From Eggerthellaceae bacterium (GTDB taxonomy: Bacteria > Actinomycetota > Coriobacteriia > Coriobacteriales > Eggerthellaceae): a stretch of 30,952 bases of DNA. How positions within the stretch are numbered: the stretch's first letter is position 1; every line of letters starts with the position of its first letter. A model generated the notes under the pieces. The model saw only the letters and a program-made list of their open reading frames with translations. It ran no database searches and was not told the origin of the DNA. Below, one piece after another: positions 14,813-23,644 of the stretch. Both the position numbers and the translations under genes were made by a program. Location: the NCBI GenBank assembly GCA_900754955.1, contig CAAEEV010000093.1, forward strand, positions 1-30,952. Direction: 5' to 3'.

Positions 14813-17428
14813 ATGGGGAATAACGTAAAGGGCACGCCGATCGTAAAGGGCCTTGGCTTCGACAGCTTCGGCCTCGGCAGCAACGCCTGCACGGTCGACG
14901 TTGACCGGGAGCAGGACAAGATCATCCGAATCAGACCGCTCCACTTCGACGAGCATCAGACGCCCGAGGAGCTCAACGCCTGGAAGATCGAGGCGCGCGG
15001 CAAGACCTTCGAGCCGGGATTCAAGACGCTGATCTCGCCGCTTTCGCTGTGCTACAAGAAGCGCGTCTACTCGAAGAACCGCATTCCGTACCCCATGAAG
15101 CGCGTCGACTGGGATCCTCAAGGAGAGCGCAACCCCCAGAATCGCGGCACAAGCGGATACGTGCGCATCAGCTGGGACGAGGCGACCGACCTCATCGCCG
15201 CGGAGATCAAGCGCGTTCAGGAGACTTACGGTCCCGCTTCCGTGTTGCTCGAACTTGACGGCCACGGCGAGACGAAGTGCGTGCACGCGTCTCACGGATG
15301 CCAGAGCCGCATGTTCGACCTCATCGGACGCTACACGCTGCAGATGCGCCAGCCCGACAGCTGGGAAGGTTGGTATTGGGGCGCCAAGCACATCTGGGGC
15401 ATGGATCCCCTCGGCCAGAACTCCCTGCAGAACAACGTCATTAAGGACATCTCGGAAAACGGCGACGCCGTGCTGTTCTGGGGTTGCGATCCCGAGACCA
15501 CGCCGCTCGGCTGGGGCGGCATGATGGCGAGCCGCATTTGCTACTGGTTCACCGAGATCGGCGTGAAGCAGATTCACATCGCGCCTGACGTGAATTACGC
15601 CAATGCGGTTCATGCGGACAAGTGGGTGCCCGTGCTGCCTAACACCGACGCGGCGCTGCAGCTTGCCATCGCCTACACGTGGATCGTCGAGGACTCCTAT
15701 GACAAGGAGTACCTCGAAACGCATGCGGTGGGCTTCGAGAACTTCAAGTACTACGTGCTCGGCGGCGAGGACGGTGTGCCGAAGACGCCGAAGTGGGCCG
15801 AGAAGATCTGCGGCGTGCCGAGCTACACCATCAAGGCGCTTGCTCGCTACTGGGCCAAGCATGCGGTGTCGATTGCGCACTGCAACGGCGGCTCCTACAT
15901 CCGCTCCTGCTTCGCACACGAGCCTGCACGCCTCGAAGTGGCGTTGCTCGGCATGCAGGGTCTCGGCAAGCCCGGCGCCAATCAGTTCAAGTTCATGGAG
16001 TGGACGCTGTACGGCATCCCCACGGTGACGCCGCTGCCGCCCTCGGTTGAGATTCCCGATCCGAGCCCCGCATACCGCGGATGGTACCGCTCATTCCCCG
16101 ACAGCTTCATCCCGAAGACGCTCATTCCCGAAGCCATCATGAATCCACCGGTGAGCTGGTACGGGCATCCGTCGGCCGGCATGCCGCGTGAGGATCAGTT
16201 CAACGGACCGTTCACCTTCCCGCTGGAGGGCAACGAGCGCATCCACATGATCTGGTCTGATACGCCCTGCTGGGAGACGTGCTGGAACGGCGGCGCCTCC
16301 ATGCAGGACGCGCTGCGCCACGAGTCGATCGAGTTTGTGATCGTGCAGCATCCCTGGCTTGAGAACGACTGCTACTTCGCCGACATCATCCTGCCGACCA
16401 ACACCAAGTTCGAAACCGAAGACATCGGCACCGACGCCGACAACGGCCAGTGGACTCTCGTGTTCTACGAGCAGCAGGCCATCCAGCCCCTGCTCGACTC
16501 CAAGTCGGACATGGAGGCCGTGGGCGAGGTTGCCAAGAAGCTCGAGAAGTACGGCGGGATCTACGAGAACCTCTACGAGCGCTACATGGAGGGCAAGACC
16601 TGCGACGACTTCATCCGAGCTGGCTTCGACAACACGGGCGCAGCGGAGAAGATGACGTTCGAGGAGTTCAAGGAGCGTCAGTACTATGCGTTCCCCACGC
16701 GCGAGGACTGGAAGGAGCTTCCCGCAGGGTTGATTGGGTTCCATGACGATCCCGTGAAGAACCCGCTGTCCACGCCGTCGGGCAAGCTCGAGTACTACTC
16801 GACTTCGCTCGCGCAGCACTTCCCCGATGACAAGGAGCGCGGCCCCATTCCCCATTGGGTCGATGAGGGCGCAGGGCATCAGGAGCGCCAGTACCTCGAG
16901 CGTGGCCGCAAGTACCCGTTCCTGCTCGTATCGAACCATCCGCGTTGGCGCGTGCACGCCAACCATGACGACGTCACCTGGTTCCGCGAGATGGAAGAGT
17001 ACGTGAAGGTGACGGGTCCCGACGGCTACAAGTACGAACCCGTGTGGGTGAATCCGATCGACGCCGGCAAGCTCGGACTTGAGACGGGCGACATCGTGAA
17101 GATCTACAACGAGCGCGGCGCGGTGCTCGGCGGCGTTCGCGTAACCGAGCGCATCATGCCCGGTGCGATCTCGCAGGATCACGGTGCGCGTGTCGATGGC
17201 ATCGTTTTGGGACGCGGCGGTCTGGACCGCGGCGGCGCCAACAACCTGATTGCGCCGACGGCGACCACGTCGAGTCATGCTGCCGGCGAGGTGACGGGCG
17301 GCTTCCTCGTGAACATCGAGAAGGTTGACGTGTTCAAGCTGGCGGAAGAGTACCCCGAGGCGTTTGCGCGCGACTACGACCCCGACTGCGGTCTGATCGC
17401 ATCGTCCCGTCTTGCGGAGGAGGAGTAG
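14813..17428 (+). CDS. athL: pyrogallol-phloroglucinol transhydroxylase-type molybdoenzyme, large subunit
   Basis: This 871-aa cytoplasmic molybdopterin protein of the DMSO reductase family lacks the N-terminal [4Fe-4S] motif, as the Pelobacter acidigallici transhydroxylase large subunit (875 aa, as I recall) does. His151, in DGHGETK, and Asp182-Ser183, in RQPDSWEG, align by spacing with that enzyme's catalytic His144 and Asp174 and its neighbouring Ser175. Ser would be the Mo ligand. The C-terminal MGD-binding domain has the typical HPRWRVHANHDD and GDIVKIYNERG. ATG 14813 follows GAGGAGAGAGG. athS starts 2 nt after the stop. The family reaction moves a hydroxyl between trihydroxybenzenes without net redox change. 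The real substrate may be another polyphenol or a dehydroxylation substrate. Confidence 0.88.
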   Translation: MGNNVKGTPIVKGLGFDSFGLGSNACTVDVDREQDKIIRIRPLHFDEHQTPEELNAWKIEARGKTFEPGFKTLISPLSLCYKKRVYSKNRIPYPMKRVDWDPQGERNPQNRGTSGYVRISWDEATDLIAAEIKRVQETYGPASVLLELDGHGETKCVHASHGCQSRMFDLIGRYTLQMRQPDSWEGWYWGAKHIWGMDPLGQNSLQNNVIKDISENGDAVLFWGCDPETTPLGWGGMMASRICYWFTEIGVKQIHIAPDVNYANAVHADKWVPVLPNTDAALQLAIAYTWIVEDSYDKEYLETHAVGFENFKYYVLGGEDGVPKTPKWAEKICGVPSYTIKALARYWAKHAVSIAHCNGGSYIRSCFAHEPARLEVALLGMQGLGKPGANQFKFMEWTLYGIPTVTPLPPSVEIPDPSPAYRGWYRSFPDSFIPKTLIPEAIMNPPVSWYGHPSAGMPREDQFNGPFTFPLEGNERIHMIWSDTPCWETCWNGGASMQDALRHESIEFVIVQHPWLENDCYFADIILPTNTKFETEDIGTDADNGQWTLVFYEQQAIQPLLDSKSDMEAVGEVAKKLEKYGGIYENLYERYMEGKTCDDFIRAGFDNTGAAEKMTFEEFKERQYYAFPTREDWKELPAGLIGFHDDPVKNPLSTPSGKLEYYSTSLAQHFPDDKERGPIPHWVDEGAGHQERQYLERGRKYPFLLVSNHPRWRVHANHDDVTWFREMEEYVKVTGPDGYKYEPVWVNPIDAGKLGLETGDIVKIYNERGAVLGGVRVTERIMPGAISQDHGARVDGIVLGRGGLDRGGANNLIAPTATTSSHAAGEVTGGFLVNIEKVDVFKLAEEYPEAFARDYDPDCGLIASSRLAEEE

Positions 17429-17430
17429 AC

Positions 17431-18255
17431 ATGGGCAAGGTGTTTGTTTTCGACGTCCTGAAATGCAGCGGTTGCCGCAACTGCCAGATCGCCTGCAAGG
17501 ACGAGCATGTCGACAATGACTGGTCTCCGTACGCGAAGCCGCAGCCCGATACGGGTCAGTTCTGGACGCGCATCGAGGAGCGCGTGCGGGGACAGGTGCC
17601 GAAGGTGAAGGTCTCCTACGTACTGCACATGTGCCAGCACTGCGATGACGCGCCGTGCATGAAGGCGGCTCCCGGGGCGGTCTACAAGCGCGATGACGGT
17701 CTGGTGATCATCGATCCCGAGAAGGCGCAGGGACGCGAGGAGCTTGTCAAAGCGTGCCCGTATGGCGCGATCTGGTGGAACGAGGAGCTCGCCATTCCCC
17801 AGAAGTGCACGGGATGCGCGCATCTGGTTGATGCGGGCGAGATTCCCCACTGCGTGGACGTGTGCTCGCATGACGCGATCCGCTTCGGCGACGAGAGGGA
17901 GTTCGCTGACGAGCTGGCTGCCGCAGGCTATCTCAAGCCCGAGCGGGGCGATCAGGACCGACCGCGCGTCTACTACCTCAATCTTCCCAAGCGTTTTCTT
18001 GCGGGCATCGTGATCGACCCCGAGGAAGACGAGGTGATCATCGGCGCGAAGGTGACGGCTCAGAACGATTCGACCGGTGAGGTGCTTGTCACCGAGACCG
18101 ACGAGTTCGGCGACTTCTGGTTCAACCAGGTCGACGCCAGCGATTGGCACGTGTACGTCGAGGCCGACGGGTTCATGACGCGCGTATTCGAGTCGAGTAC
18201 GAAGGAAGAGGATCGGAACATGGGTCCTTTGGAGATGTATCGGAGTCGCTTGTGA
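17431..18255 (+). CDS. athS: transhydroxylase-type iron-sulfur subunit with Ig/transthyretin-like C-terminus
   Basis: This 274-aa protein has the same length, as I recall, as the P. acidigallici beta subunit. Twelve cysteines (12, 15, 18, 22; 68, 71, 76, 109; 126, 129, 141, 145) give three [4Fe-4S] clusters in a DmsB-like ferredoxin fold. From about residue 190 a beta-rich domain begins (LAGIVIDPEEDEVIIGAKV, then TGEVLVTETDEFGDFWF). It resembles the carboxypeptidase-regulatory/transthyretin-like barrel that is a hallmark of the transhydroxylase small subunit. It follows athL by 2 nt and surely forms the heterodimer with it in the cytoplasm. Confidence 0.9.
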   Translation: MGKVFVFDVLKCSGCRNCQIACKDEHVDNDWSPYAKPQPDTGQFWTRIEERVRGQVPKVKVSYVLHMCQHCDDAPCMKAAPGAVYKRDDGLVIIDPEKAQGREELVKACPYGAIWWNEELAIPQKCTGCAHLVDAGEIPHCVDVCSHDAIRFGDEREFADELAAAGYLKPERGDQDRPRVYYLNLPKRFLAGIVIDPEEDEVIIGAKVTAQNDSTGEVLVTETDEFGDFWFNQVDASDWHVYVEADGFMTRVFESSTKEEDRNMGPLEMYRSRL

Positions 18256-18331
18256 GGGGGTGCATGCGCGGAAGCTCAAAGTGAGGGGTCTCACGTAAGG
18301 GAATTGCATCGGTTAGTTTTAGGAGGAAACA

Positions 18332-19786
18332 ATGGTGCAAGAAGCAATCGCGACTGCAAAGGAGCAGTCGGTCAAGTTTTTCAGCAGGGAGGGCTTTCTC
18401 AATAAGCGCGGCGTCGGCTTCGTTCTGGGTGCTGCGATTCTGATCGTCGCCATGTGCATCCCGGGGTCGGAGGCAATCTCCCGCCAGGGCATCATGGGCA
18501 TCGCTTCGCTGCTGTTCGCAGTGGTGTTCTGGGTATGCGGCACGCTGCCGTTGGGCGTGTCGGGCATCTTGGCTCTGATCATCGCCGTTCTGACGGGCGC
18601 AGCAGATATGAAATCCGCTTTCGGCGCGTTCGGCGGCTCGACGGTGTGGTTCATCGTGGCGATCTTCTCGCTGCCTGCGTTGCTCATGAAGACGCAGTGG
18701 CCCGTTCGCCTGATCAACAAGCTGCTCAAGTTCACGGGTGACAGCTCCGAGAAGCTCATCCTCGTGTTCATGTCCTGCACGGCTCTCGTGTCCACGATCA
18801 TGTCCGACACGGCCGCTGTGGTTTTGTTCCTCGGCATCGCCTTCGTCATCCTTCGTGCGGTTGGCGCGACGCCTGGCAGCTCCAACTTCGGCAAGGCCCT
18901 CATGATCGCCATCCCCATCGGCGCGGTCATCGGCGGCGTCGTGACCCCCGCGGGCAGCACGTTCAACGTGCTCGCCAACGGCATGATGGAGCAGATGGTC
19001 GGCTACAACATCTCGTTCCTGAACTGGATCATCATCGGCCTGCCCGTCGCTATCGTGTGCGTGCCGCTGTGCTGGTTCTCGATCGTCAAGATCCTCAAGC
19101 CCGAGCCCATCGCCAAGGTCGGCTTCGACAACCTGCGCCAGGCGGGTCAGGACGCTGGCAAGCCCACGGGTTTTGAGATCCGCGCCCTCATCATGATCGT
19201 TGCGCTTCCTGTTCTGTGGATTCTCGGCAGCTTCATCCCCGTGCTCAACACCACGACGGTCGCCATCATCGGTCTGGGCATCATGTTCATTCCGGGTCTC
19301 GACCTTCTGAAGTGGGACGAGTTCGTCAAGCAGGTTCCTTGGACGGTCATCCTCATGATGGGCTCCGTCATGTCGCTCGGCGATATCGTCAACGCAACGG
19401 GCGGCGCGCAGTTCGTCACCGACCTGTTCCTCGGCACGGGTGTTGCTTCACTCGACTTCACGATGTTCCTGCTCGTGTGTGTCATCGTGGTGTACCTGCT
19501 CCATACGGTCGCTCCCGCGGGTGCCGCCATCCTGAGCCTGTTCCTGCCCATCATGGTGGGCGTGTGCCAGTCGGTCGGCATTTCTCCTGCGGTTCCGACG
19601 GTCCTGCTTGCGTTCATCGTCGCTGGCAACTTCATTCTGCCGGTTAACCCCACGGTCATCATCACCTACGGCGAGGGTTACTTCACCGCAGGCGATATGG
19701 CCAAGTCGGGAACCATCCCGGCGATCATCTTCTGCGTCGCGATGGTGCTCTGGGTTCCGTTCATCGTAGGCGTGCTGGGCATCTAG
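18332..19786 (+). CDS. DASS/SLC13-type anion transporter
   Basis: This 484-aa membrane protein has about 11-12 hydrophobic segments and the divalent anion:Na+ symporter layout. STIMSDTAAVVLFLGIAF and PAGSTFNVLANG mark the first half; HTVAPAGAAILSLFLPIM and LPVNPTVI mark the second. A clear RBS AGGAGG lies at 18320-18325. It is 76 bp after athS with only a 5-bp hairpin between, so it is likely cotranscribed. Members carry dicarboxylates, sulfate or related anions. Here uptake of an aromatic acid (such as gallate) or export of the enzyme's product is a fair inference. Confidence 0.87.
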   Translation: MVQEAIATAKEQSVKFFSREGFLNKRGVGFVLGAAILIVAMCIPGSEAISRQGIMGIASLLFAVVFWVCGTLPLGVSGILALIIAVLTGAADMKSAFGAFGGSTVWFIVAIFSLPALLMKTQWPVRLINKLLKFTGDSSEKLILVFMSCTALVSTIMSDTAAVVLFLGIAFVILRAVGATPGSSNFGKALMIAIPIGAVIGGVVTPAGSTFNVLANGMMEQMVGYNISFLNWIIIGLPVAIVCVPLCWFSIVKILKPEPIAKVGFDNLRQAGQDAGKPTGFEIRALIMIVALPVLWILGSFIPVLNTTTVAIIGLGIMFIPGLDLLKWDEFVKQVPWTVILMMGSVMSLGDIVNATGGAQFVTDLFLGTGVASLDFTMFLLVCVIVVYLLHTVAPAGAAILSLFLPIMVGVCQSVGISPAVPTVLLAFIVAGNFILPVNPTVIITYGEGYFTAGDMAKSGTIPAIIFCVAMVLWVPFIVGVLGI

Positions 19787-19815
19787 CCGTCTCGGTCGCA
19801 TCTGACTGATTCAAT

Positions 19816-19853
19816 CGGGCTTTCCGGTCTGCGGGAGCAGGCTGGAAAGCCCG
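19816..19853 (+). terminator. terminator after the DASS transporter gene
   Basis: A 17-bp stem with two G-U pairs (19816-19832 with 19837-19853) has the loop GGGA, followed by ATCTGTTCT. It is the strongest hairpin in the window and separates the athLS/DASS transcript from the MFS gene. Confidence 0.8.
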
Positions 19854-19906
19854 ATCTGTTCTGCAACTGTTCGCTGTGTTGACTCAAGTGGGGAGATGAA
19901 TGCCTC

Positions 19907-21136
19907 GTGAACAAACAATTCAAGTACCAAAACTATGTGGCGGTTTCCGTCATTCTGACGCTCGTTGGAATTGCTGTGGCGCTGGGGCAGTTCAAGATCC
20001 CCTCGATCATGCCCGCCATCATGGAGCGTTTCAGCATGGATCTGGGATCCGCTTCGATGCTCATGTCGGTATTCACGCTTGCCGGCATCTTTCTGTCTCT
20101 GCCGACGGGTTTTCTTGCGCGGCGGTTCGGCGCCAAGAACATGGTGATGGCTTCGGTCGGCGTCATGGTTGTGGGCACGTTGATCGGGATGCTCGCGACG
20201 TCGGGCAGCGTACTGGTGCTGTCGCGTGCGGTTGAAGGCGTCGCTCTCGTGTTCTGCAGTGTGAGTGCGCCGTTGGTGCTGAGGAAATACGTCGCTCCCG
20301 ACAAGGTAGGCTTCGCGAGCGGCATCTGGTCTCTCTGGTTCTCGCTCGGCTCCTTCTTTGGCGGCGTGCTGACGCCGGTGTTTTTCGAGGCTCTTGACTA
20401 CCGGGGGACGTGGATCGCGTTCGCGGCGATCGTCCTTGCCGCTGGGTTGCTGCTGCTCTTTTTCCTGAGGCCGTTCTCGGGAGGGCGCTTCTTCGAGTCG
20501 ATCGAAAAGGCAGCGGGGGAGATCGGGCCCGCTTCTGTCTCGCGCGCTGATGCGGGCACGGGCACGGGCCGTAAGAAGCTCTTCACCCGCAACGTCGTCT
20601 TGGTTCTTCTGGGTTTCCTTTCATTCAACATCGTGCTCATCTCCTTCCTCTCGTTTAGTCCGACGTTTCTGCAGGAGGAGGGAATGGATCCTGTCTTGGC
20701 GGGCTTTGCGAGCACGCTTCCCATGCTCATTGCCATCGTGAGCTCGCCAGTGTTCGGTTTCTTGGCAGACAAGACGAAGCGCTACAAGATTCTCATGGCG
20801 CTGTCGATGGTGGTTCTCGGGCCTTGTGCGTGTGTTCTCCTCACGAGCAGCGGGCCGACGCTCTGGGTGGCCGCCTGCGTTATGGGTGTGATCGGGCTTG
20901 GCGCGCCGCCCATGTTCCTCATCATGTATCCGGCCGTCGTCGAGAACAAGGAGCTGATGCCCATCGCCATGGGTTTTCTCGTCATGACGCAGAGCCTCGG
21001 TCAGTTCATCGGCTCATCTGTCATGCCGTTCATCATTGAGTCGGGATGGATGGCGGCGGGCGTGTTTGTCACGGTGGTCGGTCTGGCGGGGACGGCTCTT
21101 CTCCTGCTTGTGAAATCGGATGCGATAAGGGATTGA
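19907..21136 (+). CDS. MFS transporter
   Basis: This 409-aa major facilitator has 12 predicted helices. The loop 2-3 motif is GFLARRFGAKN, close to the MFS consensus G-x3-D-R-x-G-R; the matching motif in the second half is GFLADKTKRYK. The central loop (about 190-220) is short and polar. The GTG start at 19907 follows GGGGAG with an 11-nt gap; an ATG at 19900 is in another frame. The substrate is unknown. Its place after the athLS/DASS genes suggests an aromatic compound or other carboxylate. Confidence 0.87.
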   Translation: MNKQFKYQNYVAVSVILTLVGIAVALGQFKIPSIMPAIMERFSMDLGSASMLMSVFTLAGIFLSLPTGFLARRFGAKNMVMASVGVMVVGTLIGMLATSGSVLVLSRAVEGVALVFCSVSAPLVLRKYVAPDKVGFASGIWSLWFSLGSFFGGVLTPVFFEALDYRGTWIAFAAIVLAAGLLLLFFLRPFSGGRFFESIEKAAGEIGPASVSRADAGTGTGRKKLFTRNVVLVLLGFLSFNIVLISFLSFSPTFLQEEGMDPVLAGFASTLPMLIAIVSSPVFGFLADKTKRYKILMALSMVVLGPCACVLLTSSGPTLWVAACVMGVIGLGAPPMFLIMYPAVVENKELMPIAMGFLVMTQSLGQFIGSSVMPFIIESGWMAAGVFVTVVGLAGTALLLLVKSDAIRD

Positions 21137-21145
21137 TGCGGGCGA

Positions 21146-21178
21146 ATCGGCGGGACGCTGCACCGCGGGCCCGCCGAT
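21146..21178 (+). terminator. terminator after the MFS gene
   Basis: ATCGGCGGG (21146-21154) pairs with CCCGCCGAT (21170-21178) across a 15-nt loop, starting 9 nt after the MFS stop. Confidence 0.65.
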
Positions 21179-21271
21179 CAGCTGGCGCGTGCGAGAGCGT
21201 TCCGCTCCTTCCGCCCCTCTGTTAACCGCATTGTTAAATCTTCCCACGCGTCCGTTGGCATGCGCGCCCGT

Positions 21272-21684
21272 TATGCTAAAGTAAGCGCCATGTTCCGCAC
21301 GGATGGACATATCGCGCATTTCGAGGCTGTAGCTCACGCTGTGATGAGCGAGCATTTCGCTATGCAGTGTCGTGGCGCACGCCAGCATGCCGCTGCGGGT
21401 ATGCGTTCGGCGCAGCAGCCGCTCGGCGCATCCTTCTCCACTTCCTATTATTATCGATACTTGTAGCACACGGGATTTCAAACTGGGTGCTCTTTTTTTG
21501 CACTCCCGTTTGCGATGTCGTGTGCGCCTCCGCCCCTTCATCGGGTGAGGCTTTCCGCTGCCGAAACCGCGTGGTTTCCGGCAGCATCCTGGTGAGCGTC
21601 GGCCGCGTTTCGGCCCTGTCATCTGCAGCATTCCCGTTGAAGGCCCTTGCATCTGTTCGTGTAGACGAGAAGAAGAGAAGGACC
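21272..21684 (+). promoter_or_regulatory. long leader of the symporter gene
   Basis: A -10-like TATGCT (21272-21277) precedes a leader of about 400 nt. It holds the Tyr-rich small ORF (21290-21466), a weak stem (21465-21469 with 21487-21491) followed by seven T (21493-21499), and alternative pairings of 21487-21490 with 21500-21503 and of 21470-21475 with 21504-21509. Further on is a strong hairpin 21557-21585 (GCTGCCG-AAACC with GGTTT-C-CGGCAGC). I found no T-box sequence. The remaining 21586-21668 shows nothing recognisable. Confidence 0.45.
21290..21466 (+). CDS. putative Tyr-rich leader peptide
   Basis: This 58-codon ORF starts 13 nt after the -10 box and ends STSYYYRYL-stop. Four Tyr codons fall in the last six positions (three of them TAT in a row, unusual in a high-GC genome). 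An internal ATG at 21401 would give a 21-aa version. Neither start has a strong RBS. A weak stem with a T7 tract overlaps and follows the stop. The peptide has no known relative that I recognise. It may be a leader peptide of a ribosome-mediated attenuator, or chance. Confidence 0.35.
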   Translation: MFRTDGHIAHFEAVAHAVMSEHFAMQCRGARQHAAAGMRSAQQPLGASFSTSYYYRYL

Positions 21685-23292
21685 ATGATCGAGAAGATTC
21701 TTCTGGTGTTGATATTCGTCGGCGTGGCGGTCGGCGTAGGAATTTACTGCCGCCGCTCGACCTCCACCGTCGACGGCTTCATTTTGGGCGGGCGCAACGT
21801 CGGACCGTGGATGAGTGCGTTCGCGTACGGTACGAGCTACTTCTCCGCGGTGGTGTTCGTGGGCTACGCGGGACAGTTCGGCTTCAAGTACGGCATCGCC
21901 GCCGTATGGGCGGGCATCGGCAACGCCATTCTGGGGTCGCTCCTCGCCTGGTGGGTGCTCGGTCCGCGCACACGCGAGATGACGCACCGCCTCGGCGCGC
22001 AGACTATGCCCGAGTTCTTCGGCGAGCGCTTCAAGTCGAAGGGGCTGCGCATTGCGGCTGCGGCGATCATCTTCGTGTTCCTCATCCCGTACACGGCGTC
22101 GGTGTACAACGGGCTATCGCGCCTGTTCGGCATGGCGTTCGGCTTGCCCTACGACGTGTGCGTGATCGGCATGGCGGTGGTCACCTGCATTTACGTGGTC
22201 GTCGGCGGCTACATGGCCACGGTCATGAACGACTTCATTCAGGGCATCGTGATGCTCGTCGGCATCGTGGCGGTCATCGCCGCGGTGCTTGCGGGCAACG
22301 GCGGCTTCGCGGAGTCGATCATTCAGCTGTCGCAGATTCCTGCTGAGGGCACGGCGCTCGAAGGAGCGTTCGTGAGCATGCTCGGACCCGACCTGTTCAA
22401 CCTGCTCGGCGTTGTGGTGCTCACGAGCCTCGGCACGTGGGGCCTACCGCAGATGGTGCAGAAGTTTTACGCCATCAAAAGCGGTCCTGCGGTGAAGCAG
22501 GGCGCCATCATCTCCACGCTGTTCGCGTTTGTGGTCGCGGGCGGCTCGTACTTCCTCGGCGGGTTCGGGCGCCTCTACAGCGACCAGATCGAGTACACCG
22601 CTGACGGCACGCCCGTGTACGATTCCATCATCCCCACGATGCTCTCGTCGCTGCCCGACATTCTCATCGGCATCGTGATCGTGCTTGTGCTGTCTGCCTC
22701 GATGTCGACGTTGTCGTCGCTTGTGCTCACGTCGTCCTCCACGCTGACCATCGACGTAATCAAGGGCAACATCGTCAAAAACATGTCCGAGAAGAAGCAG
22801 CTGACGTACATGCGCGTGCTGCTCGTGGCGTTCATTGTGATATCGGCGGCGCTCGCGCTTGTGCAGTACCACTCGAGCATCGTGTTCATCGCGCAGCTCA
22901 TGTCGTACTCGTGGGGCGCGCTTGCAGGCGCCTTCCTCGGGCCATTCCTCTGGGGTCTGTACTCGGGGCGCATCTCGAAAGCCGCCGTGTGGTGCTCGTT
23001 TATCGTGGGCGTGGGTCTCACCGTAGTGAACATGGGCCTCGGCTTCATCGGCACACCGCTCATCGCGTCGCCCATTAACTGCGGTGCGCTGTGCATGCTG
23101 CTGTCGCTCGTGATCGTGCCAGTGGTGAGCCTGTTTACGAAGGCGGTGCCGTTCGCGGTGAACCCGCCGAGCGTGCAAGGCGCCATCGATCGCGAGTACC
23201 AGCATGAGCTCGACACCGAGGAGCATCTCGAGAAGCCGTTCGAGCGCGCGATGCAGAAGCAGAAGGAGACGATTTCGACGGACGCGCAATAG
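21685..23292 (+). CDS. sodium:solute symporter (SSS family)
   Basis: This 535-aa membrane protein has about 13 hydrophobic segments. SSS features include FILGGRNVGPWMSAFAYG near residues 30-47, the TM3 region, and GLPQMVQKFYAIKS in the middle, near the family signature. ATG 21685 follows AGAGAAGG; the in-frame upstream extension from 21367 is leader sequence rather than protein. The charged C-terminal tail of about 45 aa is cytoplasmic. Family members take up sugars, amino acids, carboxylates or vitamins with Na+. The substrate is unclear; the Tyr-rich leader hints at an amino acid or aromatic compound. Confidence 0.88.
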   Translation: MIEKILLVLIFVGVAVGVGIYCRRSTSTVDGFILGGRNVGPWMSAFAYGTSYFSAVVFVGYAGQFGFKYGIAAVWAGIGNAILGSLLAWWVLGPRTREMTHRLGAQTMPEFFGERFKSKGLRIAAAAIIFVFLIPYTASVYNGLSRLFGMAFGLPYDVCVIGMAVVTCIYVVVGGYMATVMNDFIQGIVMLVGIVAVIAAVLAGNGGFAESIIQLSQIPAEGTALEGAFVSMLGPDLFNLLGVVVLTSLGTWGLPQMVQKFYAIKSGPAVKQGAIISTLFAFVVAGGSYFLGGFGRLYSDQIEYTADGTPVYDSIIPTMLSSLPDILIGIVIVLVLSASMSTLSSLVLTSSSTLTIDVIKGNIVKNMSEKKQLTYMRVLLVAFIVISAALALVQYHSSIVFIAQLMSYSWGALAGAFLGPFLWGLYSGRISKAAVWCSFIVGVGLTVVNMGLGFIGTPLIASPINCGALCMLLSLVIVPVVSLFTKAVPFAVNPPSVQGAIDREYQHELDTEEHLEKPFERAMQKQKETISTDAQ

Positions 23293-23477
23293 AGCGCGGA
23301 CGCGAGAAAAAGCTGCGGGCGTTGCGGGTGCGGCGGGATAGCTGCGTCGTGGGCGCTGCGGATGCGATTGACGCGTCGGGGCGGCTGTGGAGATTGCGGA
23401 TGCAGCGAACGCACCGGGGCGGCTGTGGCGCGGCGCAACGCGGCTTCGACACCGTGCAATAGGGCGCGAACACCGAG
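23275..23477. repeat. duplicated 3' end of the symporter gene and a 38-bp repeat
   Basis: The 32-bp end of the symporter gene including its TAG (23275-23306) recurs with changes at 23446-23477. Both begin TCGAC and share GCAATAG-GCGCG-AC. Between them CGGGGCGGCTGTGG occurs at 23377-23390 and 23415-23428 within two ~38-bp units. This looks like degenerate local duplication. Confidence 0.6.
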
Positions 23478-23490
23478 TTGCGCCCGTTCC

Positions 23491-23616
23491 GACCACTTTT
23501 GGAAAATTCCGGTCTCAAATCGCTCTTCTCGGCCTCAAAACAGGCAATTCGGGCCGAGAAGAGCCGATGGAGACCACTTTTACGTGTTTTCAGGCCGAGA
23601 AGGCTCGTTTCAGACC
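23491..23616. repeat. imperfect inverted repeat with a third arm
   Basis: Arms 23511-23534 and 23552-23575 are 24-bp complements with a few mismatches, around GCTCTTCTCGGCC. A third related arm lies at 23593-23616. The word GACCACTTTT is found at 23491-23500 and again from 23572. It is AT-richer than its surroundings. It may be a dispersed palindromic element; no transposase is present. Confidence 0.65.
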
Positions 23617-23644
23617 ATTTTGTTTGTGAGGTTTCGCGCTCAGC

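Noticed and set aside
21367..21684. N-terminal extension of the symporter from 21367
   Set aside because: The residues do not resemble the family; ATG 21685 has a good RBS and begins the first membrane helix.
21272..21684. T-box in the symporter leader
   Set aside because: No UGGNACCGC-type T-box sequence is present.
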